Shown here piece after piece: positions 34,295-45,239 of a stretch of 64,000 bases of DNA. Within the stretch, counting starts at the first letter, position 1. Each line of letters opens with the position of its first letter. The notes beneath the pieces are model-generated. The model ran no database searches. It saw only the letters and a program-made list of their open reading frames with translations, and had not been told where the DNA came from. This stretch comes from Agriotes lineatus (lineage: Eukaryota > Arthropoda > Insecta > Coleoptera > Elateridae), in contig OW679202.1 in the NCBI GenBank assembly GCA_940337035.1, forward strand, positions 22,831,224-22,895,223, in the 5' to 3' direction. The position numbers were made by a program, and so were the translations under genes.

Positions 34295-35040
34295 GTATTT
34301 TTTTATATGTCCGTCATACATTTGGATTTGGATCCATTTATCAGTTGATAAAAGTCTGCATCTTCATAAATTAAAACTGCTTTTGCAAAAATATATCCTC
34401 TTTCGTATACAGGGGAGCTTTCAAAAATATGAAAATGGCTCGAGAATAAAGTACCCAAAATACACAAAAATGTTAATTGGAAATATTTGTTATAACATTT
34501 CTATTAAAAATTATGGTTGATTTGAATTGTTGTTGACGTTTGGAGCGTTTGTTATTAATTTTTTTAATATACCTGTTTTTACACACAAAAATTAGATTTT
34601 TTACTAATTTCGAATCGCGTAATATCCTGGTTGCTAAGTGAAGAAAACTCGAGTTTGACAGCACACCTGTATTATATCCGTTGATAAGATTACTTTGAAG
34701 TATATCATTTGGTAATGGACAAAGTGGTAAGAAATAATAAGAGAAACAAATGAAAATTGTTTTTCGGAGCAGGTGGCTGTGACTTTATATTTTACACCTG
34801 CTTTCAATTCTAAGCAACTTACTTATTCAAATAATATTTTTTTCTATTTTGAAAAATAAGGGTACTTTATTGTTGAACCATTGTCATATTTTTGATCTTC
34901 CCCTGCATACAAAAGAAGATATTTAAATTTTGGCAAGTGCATTTTTAGCAAGAGGATGCAGGAACTTTTATCAGGAATAACATTTTCTGATAAATGAATA
35001 ATTTAAAAAAATCCATGTGTTCAAATTTATGACTGACACT
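34295..35040. repeat. Dispersed AT-rich foldback family, copy 2
   Basis: GTCCGTCATACATTTGGATT near 34309 is mirrored by AAATTTATGACTGACAC near 35020, and TGATAAAAGTCTGCATC near 34345 by GATGCAGGAACTTTTATCA near 34956. The right half (GACAAAGTGGTAAGAAATAA, TTTTACACCTGCTTTCA, TTTTCTGATAAATGAATAA) matches 20990-21270 in the other copy. Confidence 0.65.
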
Positions 35041-35184
35041 GTATGTTATATTATGATATACAGTCAGACCTCGTCGTTCGCGGCTTTGCAGTTCGCTGAT
35101 TTGATTTTACGCGGAGCACCTTTGTGCTCTCTTTTCTTTGCCGTTTGCGGATGGAATTGCCAACTGTTTCAACTTTCACACAGT

Positions 35185-35380
35185 AACGGCCGGTCTTATA
35201 AAGGTCACTAATCTGATGTTAACTTTAAATCGCTGTTAAAATAAACAAAAGCGCATAAAAATGTGTTTACTAATAATGAATAATATGTTATAAGCGCCAA
35301 CGTTTTGATGAGCTTTTGTTTATTTTAACAGCGATTTAAAGTTAACTTCAGGTTAGTGACCTTTACAAGACCGGCCGTAA
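35185..35380. mobile_element. Short foldback MITE (~196 bp)
   Basis: The ends are TAACGGCCGGTCTTATAAAG and its complement (TTTACAAGACCGGCCGTAA). The arms of about 75 bp stay complementary through GTTAACTTTAAATCGCTGTT and end in a loop of about 45 bp. No coding sequence. Confidence 0.8.
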
Positions 35381-35703
35381 GTAAGTGAAGCAGACGTATG
35401 CGGTTTATGTCATGAACACCTAAATAACATTATTTATCACGAACTTGTAAACACACTTATTGAGCCTATTCCTTTGAATCTCTTATTACCAAATTGGACC
35501 TGAAATAAATTGTAACTTGAATAAACAAATGGACATTCGAGCTCTAGATTCAAGTGGCAGGACTTATGTTACGTATGGAATTTTAGTTCAAGCTTTACTG
35601 TCTTCTCGAGTGTTTCTACCGAAAATTCAATTGAGTTTAATATTTAAAACATGGAAAACCATAATGGTAGGTTCTTTCGGGTTATGCCGTGATCGTCGCT
35701 TTG

Positions 35704-35747
35704 AACTTGACGTTTTGTTGCTCATGCTGTCAGCTTCTCCAGAACTT
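35704..35747 (-). ncRNA. Degenerate hammerhead-like motif, left repeat of Penelope-like element 2
   Basis: Minus-strand reading gives AAGUU, CUGGAGA, a stem II region ending GCAAC, AAAA, CGUC, AAGUU. Two core positions have changed relative to the right copy (A6 to G; GAAA to AAAA), so this copy should be inactive. Confidence 0.55.
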
Positions 35748-37990
35748 TTCTAAAGACTGATGTTGGTGCTTTTTGCGCCTGGTTATATACCGAGGAGCCG
35801 TTAACGGTTGGCTGCGCATGTAGATCTAGTACGTTATTGGGACTTGTCGTTTTTCCGCTTGGTTGCTGACGTGAAACTTGTTTATGGATGGACTGGTTTT
35901 GCAGAGCTACCTTCCATGTGTTACTAAGGCGGTAGCCGTCTTCTCGGTTGAAATTGTTTGGATGTTTAATAATTTCTAGGGATTCACGAATAACATGAGG
36001 GAAGTATTTTTTAGTCCTGGCTAGTATGTTTGCGGAGTTGTAATTTATTTTGTGATCTCCTGGTTCTAATACATGTTCTGTGATGGCTGATTTTTGTGTG
36101 TTTTCAAGTTGTTTGTAGCTCTGGTGTTCTTTTATTCGACATTGGATGCTTCTTCCCGTTTGTCCGATGTAAGATTTGCCACAGTTTTTCTTATCTAATA
36201 CCTTTCTTATTCTGTCGGTTACTCTGGCGATGAAAGGAAGGCAGGTGTAATTAATAGGTTTAGGCTTAGGTTCTTTCGGTTTTATGGTGTATTGGCACGC
36301 TTTCCTGATGTCTCGTCGACTGTAGCCATTCCTGTGTAAAGCGTCTTCCACATGACTCAGTTCTTGTGGCTTACTGTCCTCGTTACAAATAGCGTTGACC
36401 CGATGAATAAGAGTCTTGATCAAAGATCGCTTTTGTTGGGGATGATGAGCATGCAGATATCGGTCGGTGTGAGTCTTCTTTCGATATACTGTATGGCTTA
36501 ATCTGTTGTTAGTGGTTCGTTTCACTAACACGTCCAGGAAAGGTAGGCGTCCATTTTCTTCATTTTCCATAGTGAATCTTATTTTGGCATGGTGGTTGTT
36601 TAAGTGTGCCAAGAAAGCTTCAAGAGCCGCTTTTCCATGGGGCCATATAACGAAAGTGTCGTCGACGTAGCGGAACCAGCATTTAGGTTTGAGAGGGCTG
36701 GACTGAATAGCTTCATCTTCAAAGGCTTCCATAAATATGTTAGCAATGACTGGAGATAACGGGGATACCATCGCGGCTCCTTCCTTTTGCTCGTAGTATA
36801 TTCCTTCCCAAAGAAAGTAGGTCGTCGTGAGGCACATCCTTACTAACTCTGGAACGTCTTCTCGGAGTCCTTCAGGAACGAAGCATTGTTGTATGAGATT
36901 TACTGAATCTTCTACTGGTACATTGGTGAACAGGAATTCCACAGCGAAGCTGACCAACATATCCTGGTCCGTTACTTCCAACTTGGCCAATATTTCCACG
37001 AAATGCTCAGAGTTCTTCACATAGGATTCTGTTCTGCCTACGTATGGTTGTAATACGTTAGCAAGGTATCTGGCTAGTTGATACGTAGGAGATCCGCAAG
37101 TGCTAACAATTGGCCTGACTGGAACTTCTGGTTTGTGGATCTTCGGAAGTCCGTAAAGTCTGGGCGGTCTAGTATCGACTCTGGTATTAATGAGCTCATG
37201 ATAGCTCCTCTAATCTGGCGTTCTATCCTCGATGTGGGGTCCTTCAGTGTTACGTACTGTTTATCGTTGAATAGTGATTGAATTTTGTTCTGTAGTCCTT
37301 TCTGTTCATCATTACAGTGGCATTTCCTTTGTAAGCGCGTAGAACTATAATGTCCGGATTGTTGCGAATTTCCTTCAGAGCTTGTGTTTCAACTCTGGTG
37401 ACGTTCCTCGTTGGTGGTTTAGCACGCTTTAATATACGACAGGTCTCATGTCTTACTTCTTCGGCTTCCTCAACTGGAAGTTTGCGAATAGCACTCTCAA
37501 TTTCAGCGATGACTTCTTCAGTTGGTATGTGGGATGAAGTGATGGCAAAATTCAATCCTTTTGCCAGAATCGAGGTACAGTCCTCAGAGAGGGGTTGGTC
37601 AGAAAAGTTAATTACAGTTTTCTTGGTACCGGTATTACTTTGGATTGAAGCTTCTCCAACTTCTTTATATGTTTTTGGGTCGTATTGCTCATGTGGTGTT
37701 CTGAGTGGGCATAGCTGATACGATCCACTGTGTTCCAAAGGTTTTCATCTAAAATCTTACTGAGCTCGAGATGTAGGTAGTAGAGCTCGGTAGATGTTCC
37801 TTGGAGGTCGTAATAAGTATGGCGTACTGTTTTCCTAGTAAGAGCACTCTCGGTCCGATCGATAATCCTTTGGGCAACAGCAATTTGTAAATGGTGTTGA
37901 ATCTTGACAAATTTAGGTTTGACTCCTTTGTCACGACAGCGTTTTAAGAACATCAACGATGCAAGCAGTTGACTCTTCTTCTTCCGTAAC
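35722..37990 (-). pseudogene. Penelope-like polyprotein: reverse transcriptase + GIY-YIG endonuclease (broken)
   Basis: Three minus-strand frames, 37956-37612, 37738-37250 and 37020-35722, cover the protein. The first carries RKTVRHTYYDLQGTSTELYY. The second has KRAKPPTRNVTR and a KGNATVMMN motif. The 432-codon frame has reverse transcriptase motif B (GAAMVSPLSPVIANIFMEAF) and YVDD (36658-36669), then DRYLHAHHPQQKRSLIKTL. Motif A reads VSFAVEFLF where element 1 has VSFDVVSLF, so the catalytic Asp is replaced by Ala. The endonuclease keeps CGKSYIGQTGRS but lacks the roughly 35 residues before it, including the GIY half. The C-terminus has VIRESLEIIKHPNNFNREDG. Confidence 0.9.
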
Positions 37991-38143
37991 TTGTCCAGTT
38001 TCCTGGTCTTCTTGAATATTTCCTCCCCGTAGAGGCAACCAACCGGAAAAACGACAAGTTCTAATCACATACTAGAGCAGCTAACCGTAACAGCTTCTTG
38101 GTATATAACCAGGAGCAAAAGGCACCAACATCAGTCTTTAGAA

Positions 38144-38187
38144 AACTTCTGAAGAAGCTGACAGCATGAGCAGCGAAACGTCAAGTT
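38144..38187 (+). ncRNA. Hammerhead-ribozyme-like motif, right repeat of Penelope-like element 2
   Basis: Stem I AACUU/AAGUU (five pairs), core CUGAAGA (fits CUGANGA), one extra A, stem II GCUG/CAGC with an 11-nt loop, GAAA, then CGUC. GUC is the preferred cleavage triplet, with stem III reduced to AC/GU. All core residues are intact. Stem sequences differ from element 1 but still pair. Confidence 0.6.
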
Positions 38188-38234
38188 CAAATCGATGACC
38201 ACGGTATAACCCGGAAGAACCTACCATTATGGAC

Positions 38235-39060
38235 AACGGCCGCGAAAGCCTGCATTCGACTATGGAAAATCATGTCGTCAAAGCGTAAAGTTTCTGCTTC
38301 AGATTTTCCAGACAAAAAACGCAGAAAAGTTTTGGTTTTTTGAGGTTGTATAGTATAAATAAATCTATGGAACCTAACCCCACTTTTATCATTTATGTGT
38401 TTACTTGCGCTTCACGGCATTCTTCTGGTACGTAACTGCCGCATCCAAAAATTCTATTTTCTACTATGATATTGGTAGTTCATTAGCAAATTGACTTTCC
38501 ATTAGCTACAACAATAGTAGTTTGTATACCAAGGCACTGAAGTTTAGCTTTTTATCACGAATGTGGATGTAGTTGCCGAGGCCCCTAGGGCCAAGGCAAA
38601 TAAACCACATGAGGGATAAAAAGGAACTTCCGTGCCGAGGAGTACATTATGTTTTATTTGAAATCGAGAAATTGTGAAATTACAACATTTTAACCAACAT
38701 TTGTAGGTTATGTTATCGTCGGTTGACGTTTACCTATCGCCTCGCCGCCTACAAAAAGTTGTAAAACAATGGATTACTTTAATGCCGATTTCTCGTATTT
38801 TAGGGCTAGCGGTCACTATGAACTTTTTCTCCAACAGTTTTGTCAGCCGAGTGAGGTATGTTGCAACATATGGGGATGCGCGCATTACCGACAAAACAGT
38901 TTACTGAACTTGTCTGTTGGGTCTTGTCACAAACCAGAATACGACTAAACTGTTGCCCAACACACCTGCAACATACGATTTGAATTACTCTGCTCGCACT
39001 AGACGACTAAAACTGCCGCAAAACTTCGCCCGGGCACCCTTTTTTCATCTGTGTTTGAAA
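38235..39060. other. Intron, no feature resolved
   Basis: No coding or repeat boundary supported; one short plus frame (38710-38907) has no recognisable content. Confidence 0.45.
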
Positions 39061-39061
39061 A

Positions 39062-39311
39062 TACCGGGTGATTATAAATGTTCTTGCCTTTGAAATATTT
39101 GTTGTATGAATAATATGTTGGTGGCACTTTAAGTTTATGTCAAATTTGAGGTTCGCAGGTTATGTTTTCTGTCAGTTTTGACACAGACTGACGCAAAACA
39201 TAACCTGCTAACCTCGAATTTGACATAGACTTACAGTGCCACCAACATATTATTCATACAACAAATATTTCAAAGGAAACTTGATAGAAGAGCATTTATA
39301 ATCACTCGGTA
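39062..39311. mobile_element. Foldback MITE (250 bp)
   Basis: Nearly perfect palindrome with ends TACCGGGTGATTATAAATG and CATTTATAATCACTCGGTA. The arms stay complementary through TGCCACCAACATATTATTC-type sequence to a centre at about 39178. Terminal TA suggests a Tc1/mariner-type target. A small insertion near 39272 (AAACTTGATAGAAGAG) breaks the right arm. Confidence 0.85.
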
Positions 39312-40008
39312 TCTCTGTGAACATCAGAAATAAGGTCGTATCATATATTTATATGTTATATTCTATTAAACTACTGAACAAAAAAAAAAATACTTTCTAC
39401 AGTGCAAAATAATTCAATATTATGTTTGCTACAATCTAATATTTTAGAATATAATGGCTTTTTATAATCTAAACTGTTCCTGTACCACGATTACTCCAAG
39501 TAGCAAGGTCCCCTAAAGGGCAGCTAAGCAAAGTATCTTCAATTTGCACTCCATCTTTTTCCTCACATAAATGTGCAGTATACCACAGACATTGACTATA
39601 AAATCTCAAAACTCGGGGGACACATCAATTCGTCTATGAAAGATTCTTTACTTGTTAACAAGTATTCCAAGTGTACATTCGACCATTCACCGAGCCCTGG
39701 TTAACCGCTAATTGAAAAAACGTTTCTGAATAGTCAGGTATCTTTTGGCATATGGACGTAAGACATGTTCAGACAAACTAAATGCTTCATCTTCTATAGT
39801 GCAGGAAACCTGTGTTAGAGGGCTGCTTCATTTTAATAAGCTTGCCATCGATGGCGCCTATGCAGTTTGGAAAATGTGTTCTCTGATTAAATGTATCCAC
39901 TATTTTTACTCAATCATTTTGCGATTTTCTCGCCATGGATAATGGTTGGTAGTAGTTTCACAATTTGTTGCAAGTATCTCTCACAACTCACGTATTTTTG
40001 AGGTTTCC

Positions 40009-40483
40009 AATCATCATAATCATCATCATCATCATCATCATCATCATTGCCAGCGCCTCCCCAATTCTCTTCCATTCTTTGCTCCCCAGTTATTTTCTTG
40101 ATGTCATTTCTCCATCTTGCTGTGGGTCTGCCTCAGCTTCTTGTATTAGTTAGTAGCCTCTATTTTGTTGTTCTGCTTTACCTATTTTCTTCCCTTCTCA
40201 TAACATGACCCGCCCATTGTCATTTCAAAATTGCAATGCATTGTGCAGCGTCTTCAACACCTGTTATTTTTCTTATTTTTTCGTTAGGTGTTTCATCTTG
40301 TAGTCTGATACCTAACATTGCAAGCTCCATATTTTTTTTAGCTCTTCTTAGTTTTTCTATGTCTGTTTCCCTTAGAGACCGTGTTTCTGCGGCGTAAGTC
40401 ATAACCGGTAGCACACATAGGTTGAACACCCTGGTTTTCACATATTGTGCATATGTTGTGTTGAAAATATCTTTCCTTCCCAA
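40009..40483 (-). pseudogene. RTE/CR1-like LINE 3' coding end with (ATC)n tail
   Basis: The minus-strand frame 40483-40220 reads NTTYAQYVKTRVFNLCVLPV, MTYAAETRSLRETDIEKLRR, then AKKNMELAMLGIRLQDETPN and EKIRKITGVEDAAQCIAILK. This is the C-terminal region of insect endonuclease-reverse transcriptase LINEs. The continuation to about 40060 has broken pieces like GRPTARWRNDIKKITG. The fragment ends in an ATC/ATG repeat (about 40012-40048 on the plus strand), the short-repeat tail expected at an RTE-type 3' end. Strongly 5'-truncated. Confidence 0.75.
40012..40048. repeat. (ATC)n microsatellite
   Basis: Uninterrupted ATC units apart from one AATC interruption; interpreted as the 3' tail of the LINE fragment beside it. 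Confidence 0.9.
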
Positions 40484-40499
40484 TAGAGATTCAAAATGC

Positions 40500-41620
40500 A
40501 GTGAATGAAAATTGCTCCCCTTTGCTAGATTCTTACCTTAGTGGAACAGATAGTCTTTCTTCACATGGGACGCAGTTTCTGAATTTTGTATCTTGGTAGC
40601 TTATTTAATAGTTCGTCACTTGTGACTCTCATTCTATGCTAGCCAAAGAACTTTCTAGGATATGTCCTCAAATCTTCTTACAGTTTATGAAACTTGCTCT
40701 TCAGCATGCGTTGGTTGGTTATTGGGTGAAATCAATATTTTCTTTAACATTTTTTTTTTCGGCGTCTAATAACTAACGCCGCGACGCAAGATACCTCTAC
40801 CAAATCCATTTTGAGACTGGGGCTGGACAAAAATTACCACGGTTTTGTTTAGGTGCGCGCACAACTCGGGCATAAAACAGTTTAGTTCGTTAATGCGCGC
40901 AGATCCTACTTTCACCTACCAAACTGTCATTGAACAGTTCAGTTCATAGTGCGCGCTAGGCTTTAATGACGATTTCAAGGTATTTTAATGCCGATTTCAA
41001 ATAAATATAATTTAGATAAAGTCATAGTTATTAATTTAGTTTACATATGAATTTATAACCAATACCAGTTATTTGCCCATTTGTGGTTGCAAATGTAATT
41101 CAAAATAGTTGAAGATGATAATTTCTGTACTAAGTTGTTCTGTTAGTCAGGCATTATCTGTAAAAGTAAATATATTATCAGAAAAGATAAAACATAAGTT
41201 TATTTCTTACATATTTGTTCTATAAAAGGGTTAATGATGCGTAATAATTGGAAATGGGCACATTTAAGAACTAGTTGACCTAAAAATATGATTTGTTAAT
41301 TTATGTCATAAAGTTGATAAGTTAGGAATCTGTAATTTAAATTTTTTAAATGGTGTTATATCTAAGGTTATGGAGGGAAATTATGAAATAACCAAAAAGA
41401 AAAGTGTGTATATCTGAAATTTTAATGACACCAGTTTAGAAAAATTGAGCGACGATATAAAAATGCAATTTTACCATTATAAATACTGGCATGTACCGAT
41501 AATAAATGTAATACCAATGAAGATGTAAGTATGTGGCCGTGAAGCCTAGTCGAAAGGGGTTGTTGACGACGGCACAAAAAGAAGCAGGATATAGCTTTAT
41601 ATATATAGATTTTGCCAACT
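40500..41620. other. Intron, no gene seen
   Basis: A few GC-rich words (TTAATGCGCGCAG near 40893 and AGTGCGCGCTAGG near 40953, roughly mirrored) suggest an old foldback. The 127-codon minus frame at 41422-41805 overlaps the exon 10 acceptor and is a chance frame. Confidence 0.4.
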
Positions 41621-41624
41621 AACC

Positions 41625-41674
41625 TGTAACCCCCCGAAGTTTGTCGGTATGTTTTTGGATCACCTTGCATAATG
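41625..41674 (-). repeat. Right member of a long-range inverted repeat
   Basis: On the minus strand it reads CATTATGCAAGGTGATCC, then CATACCGACAAACTTCGGGG, matching 30271-30320 with a few substitutions. It ends 45 bp before the exon 10 boundary. Confidence 0.75.
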
Positions 41675-41719
41675 AAATACCAATTTAAAAAAAGGAATAA
41701 TGTATATTTTTCTTTAAAG

Positions 41720-41886
41720 GCCAGAAAATAGTCCAAACGTTCAGCATCCATATTTAGGACATTCACACACATTAGGGCACGCCTCCCCTGTAGCATATCC
41801 ACCACCTGCAGCCTTGGAGGATTCTCAAGGTAAAATGCTTAGTGTGAGTGGAAAGAAGAAATGTTCATACTGCGGAAATGAATTAG
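41720..41886 (+). CDS. smash: LMO7-type gene, exon 10: linker and first half of LIM domain
   Basis: Between TTTCTTTAAAG and TTAGgtaagt; its first base completes an Arg codon from exon 9 across the 11.6-kb intron, and it ends in phase 1. It encodes PENSPNVQHPYLGHSHTLGH, ASPVAYPPPAALEDSQGKML, then SVSGKKKCSYCGNEL. The CSYC pair (residues about 1351-1354) is the first zinc-ligand pair of a LIM domain. The small acceptor tract is unusual (AAAG before the exon) but the phase and protein join are exact. Confidence 0.88.
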
Positions 41887-41956
41887 GTAAGTACAAAAAT
41901 ATAAACATTAATTAGATCGAGTATTACAGCGTAAATATGACACCAATTTGTTGCAG

Positions 41957-42144
41957 GACGGGGAGCAGCCATGATTATAGAAAGTCTTTGTCTATTTTAT
42001 CACATGGATTGCTTTAAATGTTGTGTTTGTCATACACAACTAGGTGATGGACTAATGGGCACCGATGTACGAGTACGAAATCAAAAATTACACTGCCATA
42101 ATTGTTACTCGAGTGATGATGGTGTTAAGTTCAGTTGTGTGTAG
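41957..42144 (+). CDS. smash: LMO7-type gene, last exon: LIM domain and PDZ-binding-like C-terminus
   Basis: Between TTTGTTGCAG and the TAG stop at 42142-42144. It encodes GRGAAMIIESLCLYFHMDCF, KCCVCHTQLGDGLMGTDVRV, then RNQKLHCHNCYSSDDGVKFS and CV. With exon 10 the zinc ligands are C-x2-C-x19-H-x2-C-x2-C-x2-C-x21-C-x2-C, a complete single LIM domain (residues 1351-1408). The final four residues FSCV fit the class I PDZ-binding pattern (Ser at -2, Val at 0). LMO7-family proteins join cell-junction scaffolds through such ends; partner identity here is inference. Confidence 0.92.
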
Positions 42145-44390
42145 ATGTAGATAGGTGAATTTTAAGATTCTACGTTATTGTTGTACAGGTTTAGAAAATA
42201 GCGAAGGTTACAATTTTGTATTATATATATAGCGTGTAATTAAAATCTAAGTGCGATTTATTTGGAAAAGAAAATCGGTTCACCAGATATTTGTACTTTT
42301 TCAAAATAAAACTTAAAAGACTTAAGCTATAAATTTGTAGACGCAAAAGTGCCAAACGGTAAGCGTTCTTTTTATAATAAATCGTTCGTGTTGTTAAGGA
42401 GAAAGGGTTAGAGCTAGTTTACAAAAATAATACTTAATAAATTTATTGTAATTATCAATTTAACTGAACAAATGCTTTGTACACAGCGCAATATTATCTT
42501 TATAATACTCTGAATTAGAGAATAGTTTTGTGTTGTAGGTGTTATTTATTATATCAAAATTATAATGTTTATATTACATTACACATTGTAAAGTTTCGTT
42601 GAAAATCGGAAATTAGCAAACATCCCTCCCGTAGCTGTTTGTCTTCACACTAACATAATACAGCAACAACTTGGAAAGGCTATAATGGAAACTGTTTTTA
42701 ACCGGCACTTATTTCCAAAAACAATTGTACCGTTTATTACTTTGTACTTGTTAGCTGTTATATTTTTGAACAAATATACAAGTTCTTCTGAAAAGGCAGC
42801 TAAATGCTCACTAAACTTCTATATAGTTTATGTAAAGTATATTTACAATAAAATATTAATTTTGAATATGTCTCATTCATTAAATTTGTTTTAATATAAA
42901 TTTAAAAAAACAACACAATTGTGTTATGTTTAAAACAACAGTTAAAAATCTGGTTGGAGTTGACTGAAATGGTAAGTGAGTAGTTGCAAAACCTGTTTTG
43001 CGTTATTTATATTGCACCTGTTTTCAATAAATTGTTATTTTTGTTTTCCAAGTTGTAGTTAAAAGACACTGGTTATAGTAAGTACTCCCATTACAGGAAC
43101 GGTTTTTTTAGTTTTTAACGACATTTTTATCATTATTATAATATAATGTACACTGAGGAAAGCAAATCCATACTTAACACATCGATCGCCTTGGTTTTTT
43201 AGTACATCATTATGTGTTTTGTGTATCTCATGTTGGTTAAGAGCTGAACAAAATTGTGTTCGGTTTCTATTTAATATATTAATTGGCCTAGGGAACCTAG
43301 ATGCGAGCCTCACCTGCAGTCAAAAACAGGAAATTCTCTCTATTGCAAATATTTTTGTTGTTACGAGGGCTGTTCTGTTAATTGATCGTTATGAGAAAAA
43401 TACGGATTTTTTACAAATAACTACTGTTAAATATTTTCTCTTAGCCACAACACGTTTGATCTGCATTTGGAAACAAAGCAGAAATCACAGAGGGCAAGAT
43501 CTCGACTGTATCGAGGCTGAGTGCTGAACTGCAGATTTGTGGAAGAAATTTAAAGTTTTTGCAGTCTTATGCAGAGTTGCATGATGGTGGTATAAAAAAT
43601 GCCATGTAAGCCAGATTTTCAGTGAGCACTACACAATTTATTTAGATTTATTTAGATGCACTTTTACCGTGAATAACTTTTTCTGGCATACTTCATTTTC
43701 AAGAACCTAATTACTTGATTATTGTTTAGTCTGGGGGTAATAATTATAGATCCAAGACTCTTAGCCATAACAATATTAACCACATGCTTTGAAGATTTTG
43801 CATTGAACTTTTCTAACTTAAAGCTGTCTACGTCTAAACGTTATCAACATGCAGCTTTTGTAGGTCGTCCAGGTCCTGGATCATCGTCTAACATACACCG
43901 TCCACGCGTCCATGTTTAAATTCACAGAACCTGTAAGTAATTGTGTACAATAAAGGACTGTGGCCGCCAAAAGCTGCCACTAAATTTTGGTGACTTTGGT
44001 CATATGTGTAACGTCTTTTATAATCTTAGAAAATTATTGCCTGAAAAGCATTCCATGCCATTTCCATAATGCCTAGTGAACAACAAACAACTTCTACAAA
44101 TAAAAAAATTGCCTGCATAATTATGCTGTAACACCAAAGCTGCAACTGGAAACTGTCAAAAAAATGAGCTTTCAATTTATGCTTTTTTTTCTGCTTACAT
44201 CCATGCCCTGCTGCTTATAATTAACAGAACTGCACTTATATGTCTATTATTTCAATTCGTGCAACAACAAAATAACTTTGAAATATGTAAAAATATACTA
44301 ATATAATAAAATTTCAAATATTTTATCTGAAATTTCGGAACTCATGTCATTTTCTTGGAAGGTTTCCCTATAAGGTTCTTAAATGCCTTG
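42145..44390. other. 3' UTR of the LMO7-type gene, then intergenic
   Basis: Candidate polyadenylation signals AATAAA lie at 42305 and 42436 and again near 42847; I cannot choose between them. Beyond about 43 kb no gene is supported. The frames at 43059-43527 overlap on opposite strands and show no domain. Confidence 0.5.
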
Positions 44391-44398
44391 CACTAGGG
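44391..44398 (+). repeat. 8-bp target duplication, left
   Basis: CACTAGGG, identical to 46868-46875 on the other side of the hAT element, with central TA as in Buster-type hAT insertions. Confidence 0.9.
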
Positions 44399-44516
44399 CA
44401 GGGGTGGCGAACCAATGGTTTGCGTGCCATTGATGGCACGCGACAAAATAATGTGGGAACGGCATTAATTAAGGAATTTAGGTACCTAATCGAAACAATT
44501 TATATTTAACAATGAG

Positions 44517-45131
44517 TTGAACATGAAGCTTCAAGGCACAAATAAAACCATTATTGTTACGATAGATCTCATTCGTGCTTTCGAGTCTAAACTGCAAGTT
44601 TTCAGTAATGATATTGTTACCAAAAACTACAAGTATTTCCCAAACTTGCAAAAAATCACCAGAGATTTGGATTTACACGAAAAACCAGACCAAGCAAAAG
44701 TCACTTAAGAGTTTAATTTGGCAATTACTTCTTCAATCAAAGAATTTTCATCGAGATTTTCTCAGTTCAAAGAATTATCAGAAACACTCGAGTTTATTAT
44801 GTATCCTGATGTGACTTCACTTGATAAGCTGAACTTGGCCAAATTTGGTTGGTTGGAAATTGAAGAAATTGAAATGCAGCTGACTGATTTCTAATCTAGT
44901 TCAATATGGATTCAAAAATTTATCGAAACAAGGAAAGAGTTGGAATTTCATGAAATAGAAAGACTATCTGTATCAGGTAATATGAGTAAAAATGTCAATA
45001 TCAAATTTATGGAAACGTGGAATTCAATTCCAGACACATTTAGCTGTCTGAAGAAGCTGGCTTTTGCTATCTTAACAATATTTTCATCTACCTATGCCTG
45101 CGAGTCATTATTTTCAGAATTTAAGTTGTGA
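44517..45131 (+). pseudogene. hAT transposase C-terminal remnant
   Basis: Frames read NMKLQGTNKTIIVTIDLIRA, FESKLQVFSNDIV, then after a stop LSETLEFIMYPDVTSLDKLN, and WNSIPDTFSCLKKLAFAILT, IFSSTYACESLFSEFKL. This matches the C-terminal half of the ZBED5/GTF2IRD2-like hAT transposases: LNxKLQG motif, then the dimerisation motif 'YP-LxxLAxxxLxxFxSTYxCExxFS'. Stops at about 44706 and 44892 and the missing N-terminal half make it a pseudogene. Confidence 0.85.
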
Positions 45132-45239
45132 AAATTGTCATTTAGAAATTTAACATTATAGTTTATGGAGATAAATTATGTCAATAAAATTTTGAAAATA
45201 TGTGTTATATTATTAATGCATGATTTTCACTATTGGAAT

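Larger units (their letters stand above)
35661..38230 (-). mobile_element. Penelope-like element 2 with inverted terminal repeats
   Basis: A minus-strand coding region lies between inverted repeats at about 35661-35814 and 38076-38230 (outer ends ATAATGGTAGGTTCTT and its complement, inner ends near GGTTATATACC). The family differs from element 1: repeats share no obvious sequence except the hammerhead core. It is also inactive (frame breaks and catalytic losses, described under the coding entry). Two Penelope-like elements in opposite orientation lie 2 kb apart in the same intron. Confidence 0.9.

Noticed and set aside
35055..35150. pogo/Tigger-type terminal end (CAGTCAGACCTCG)
   Set aside because: Only one end-like word is present with no matching second end nearby; too little to call an element.
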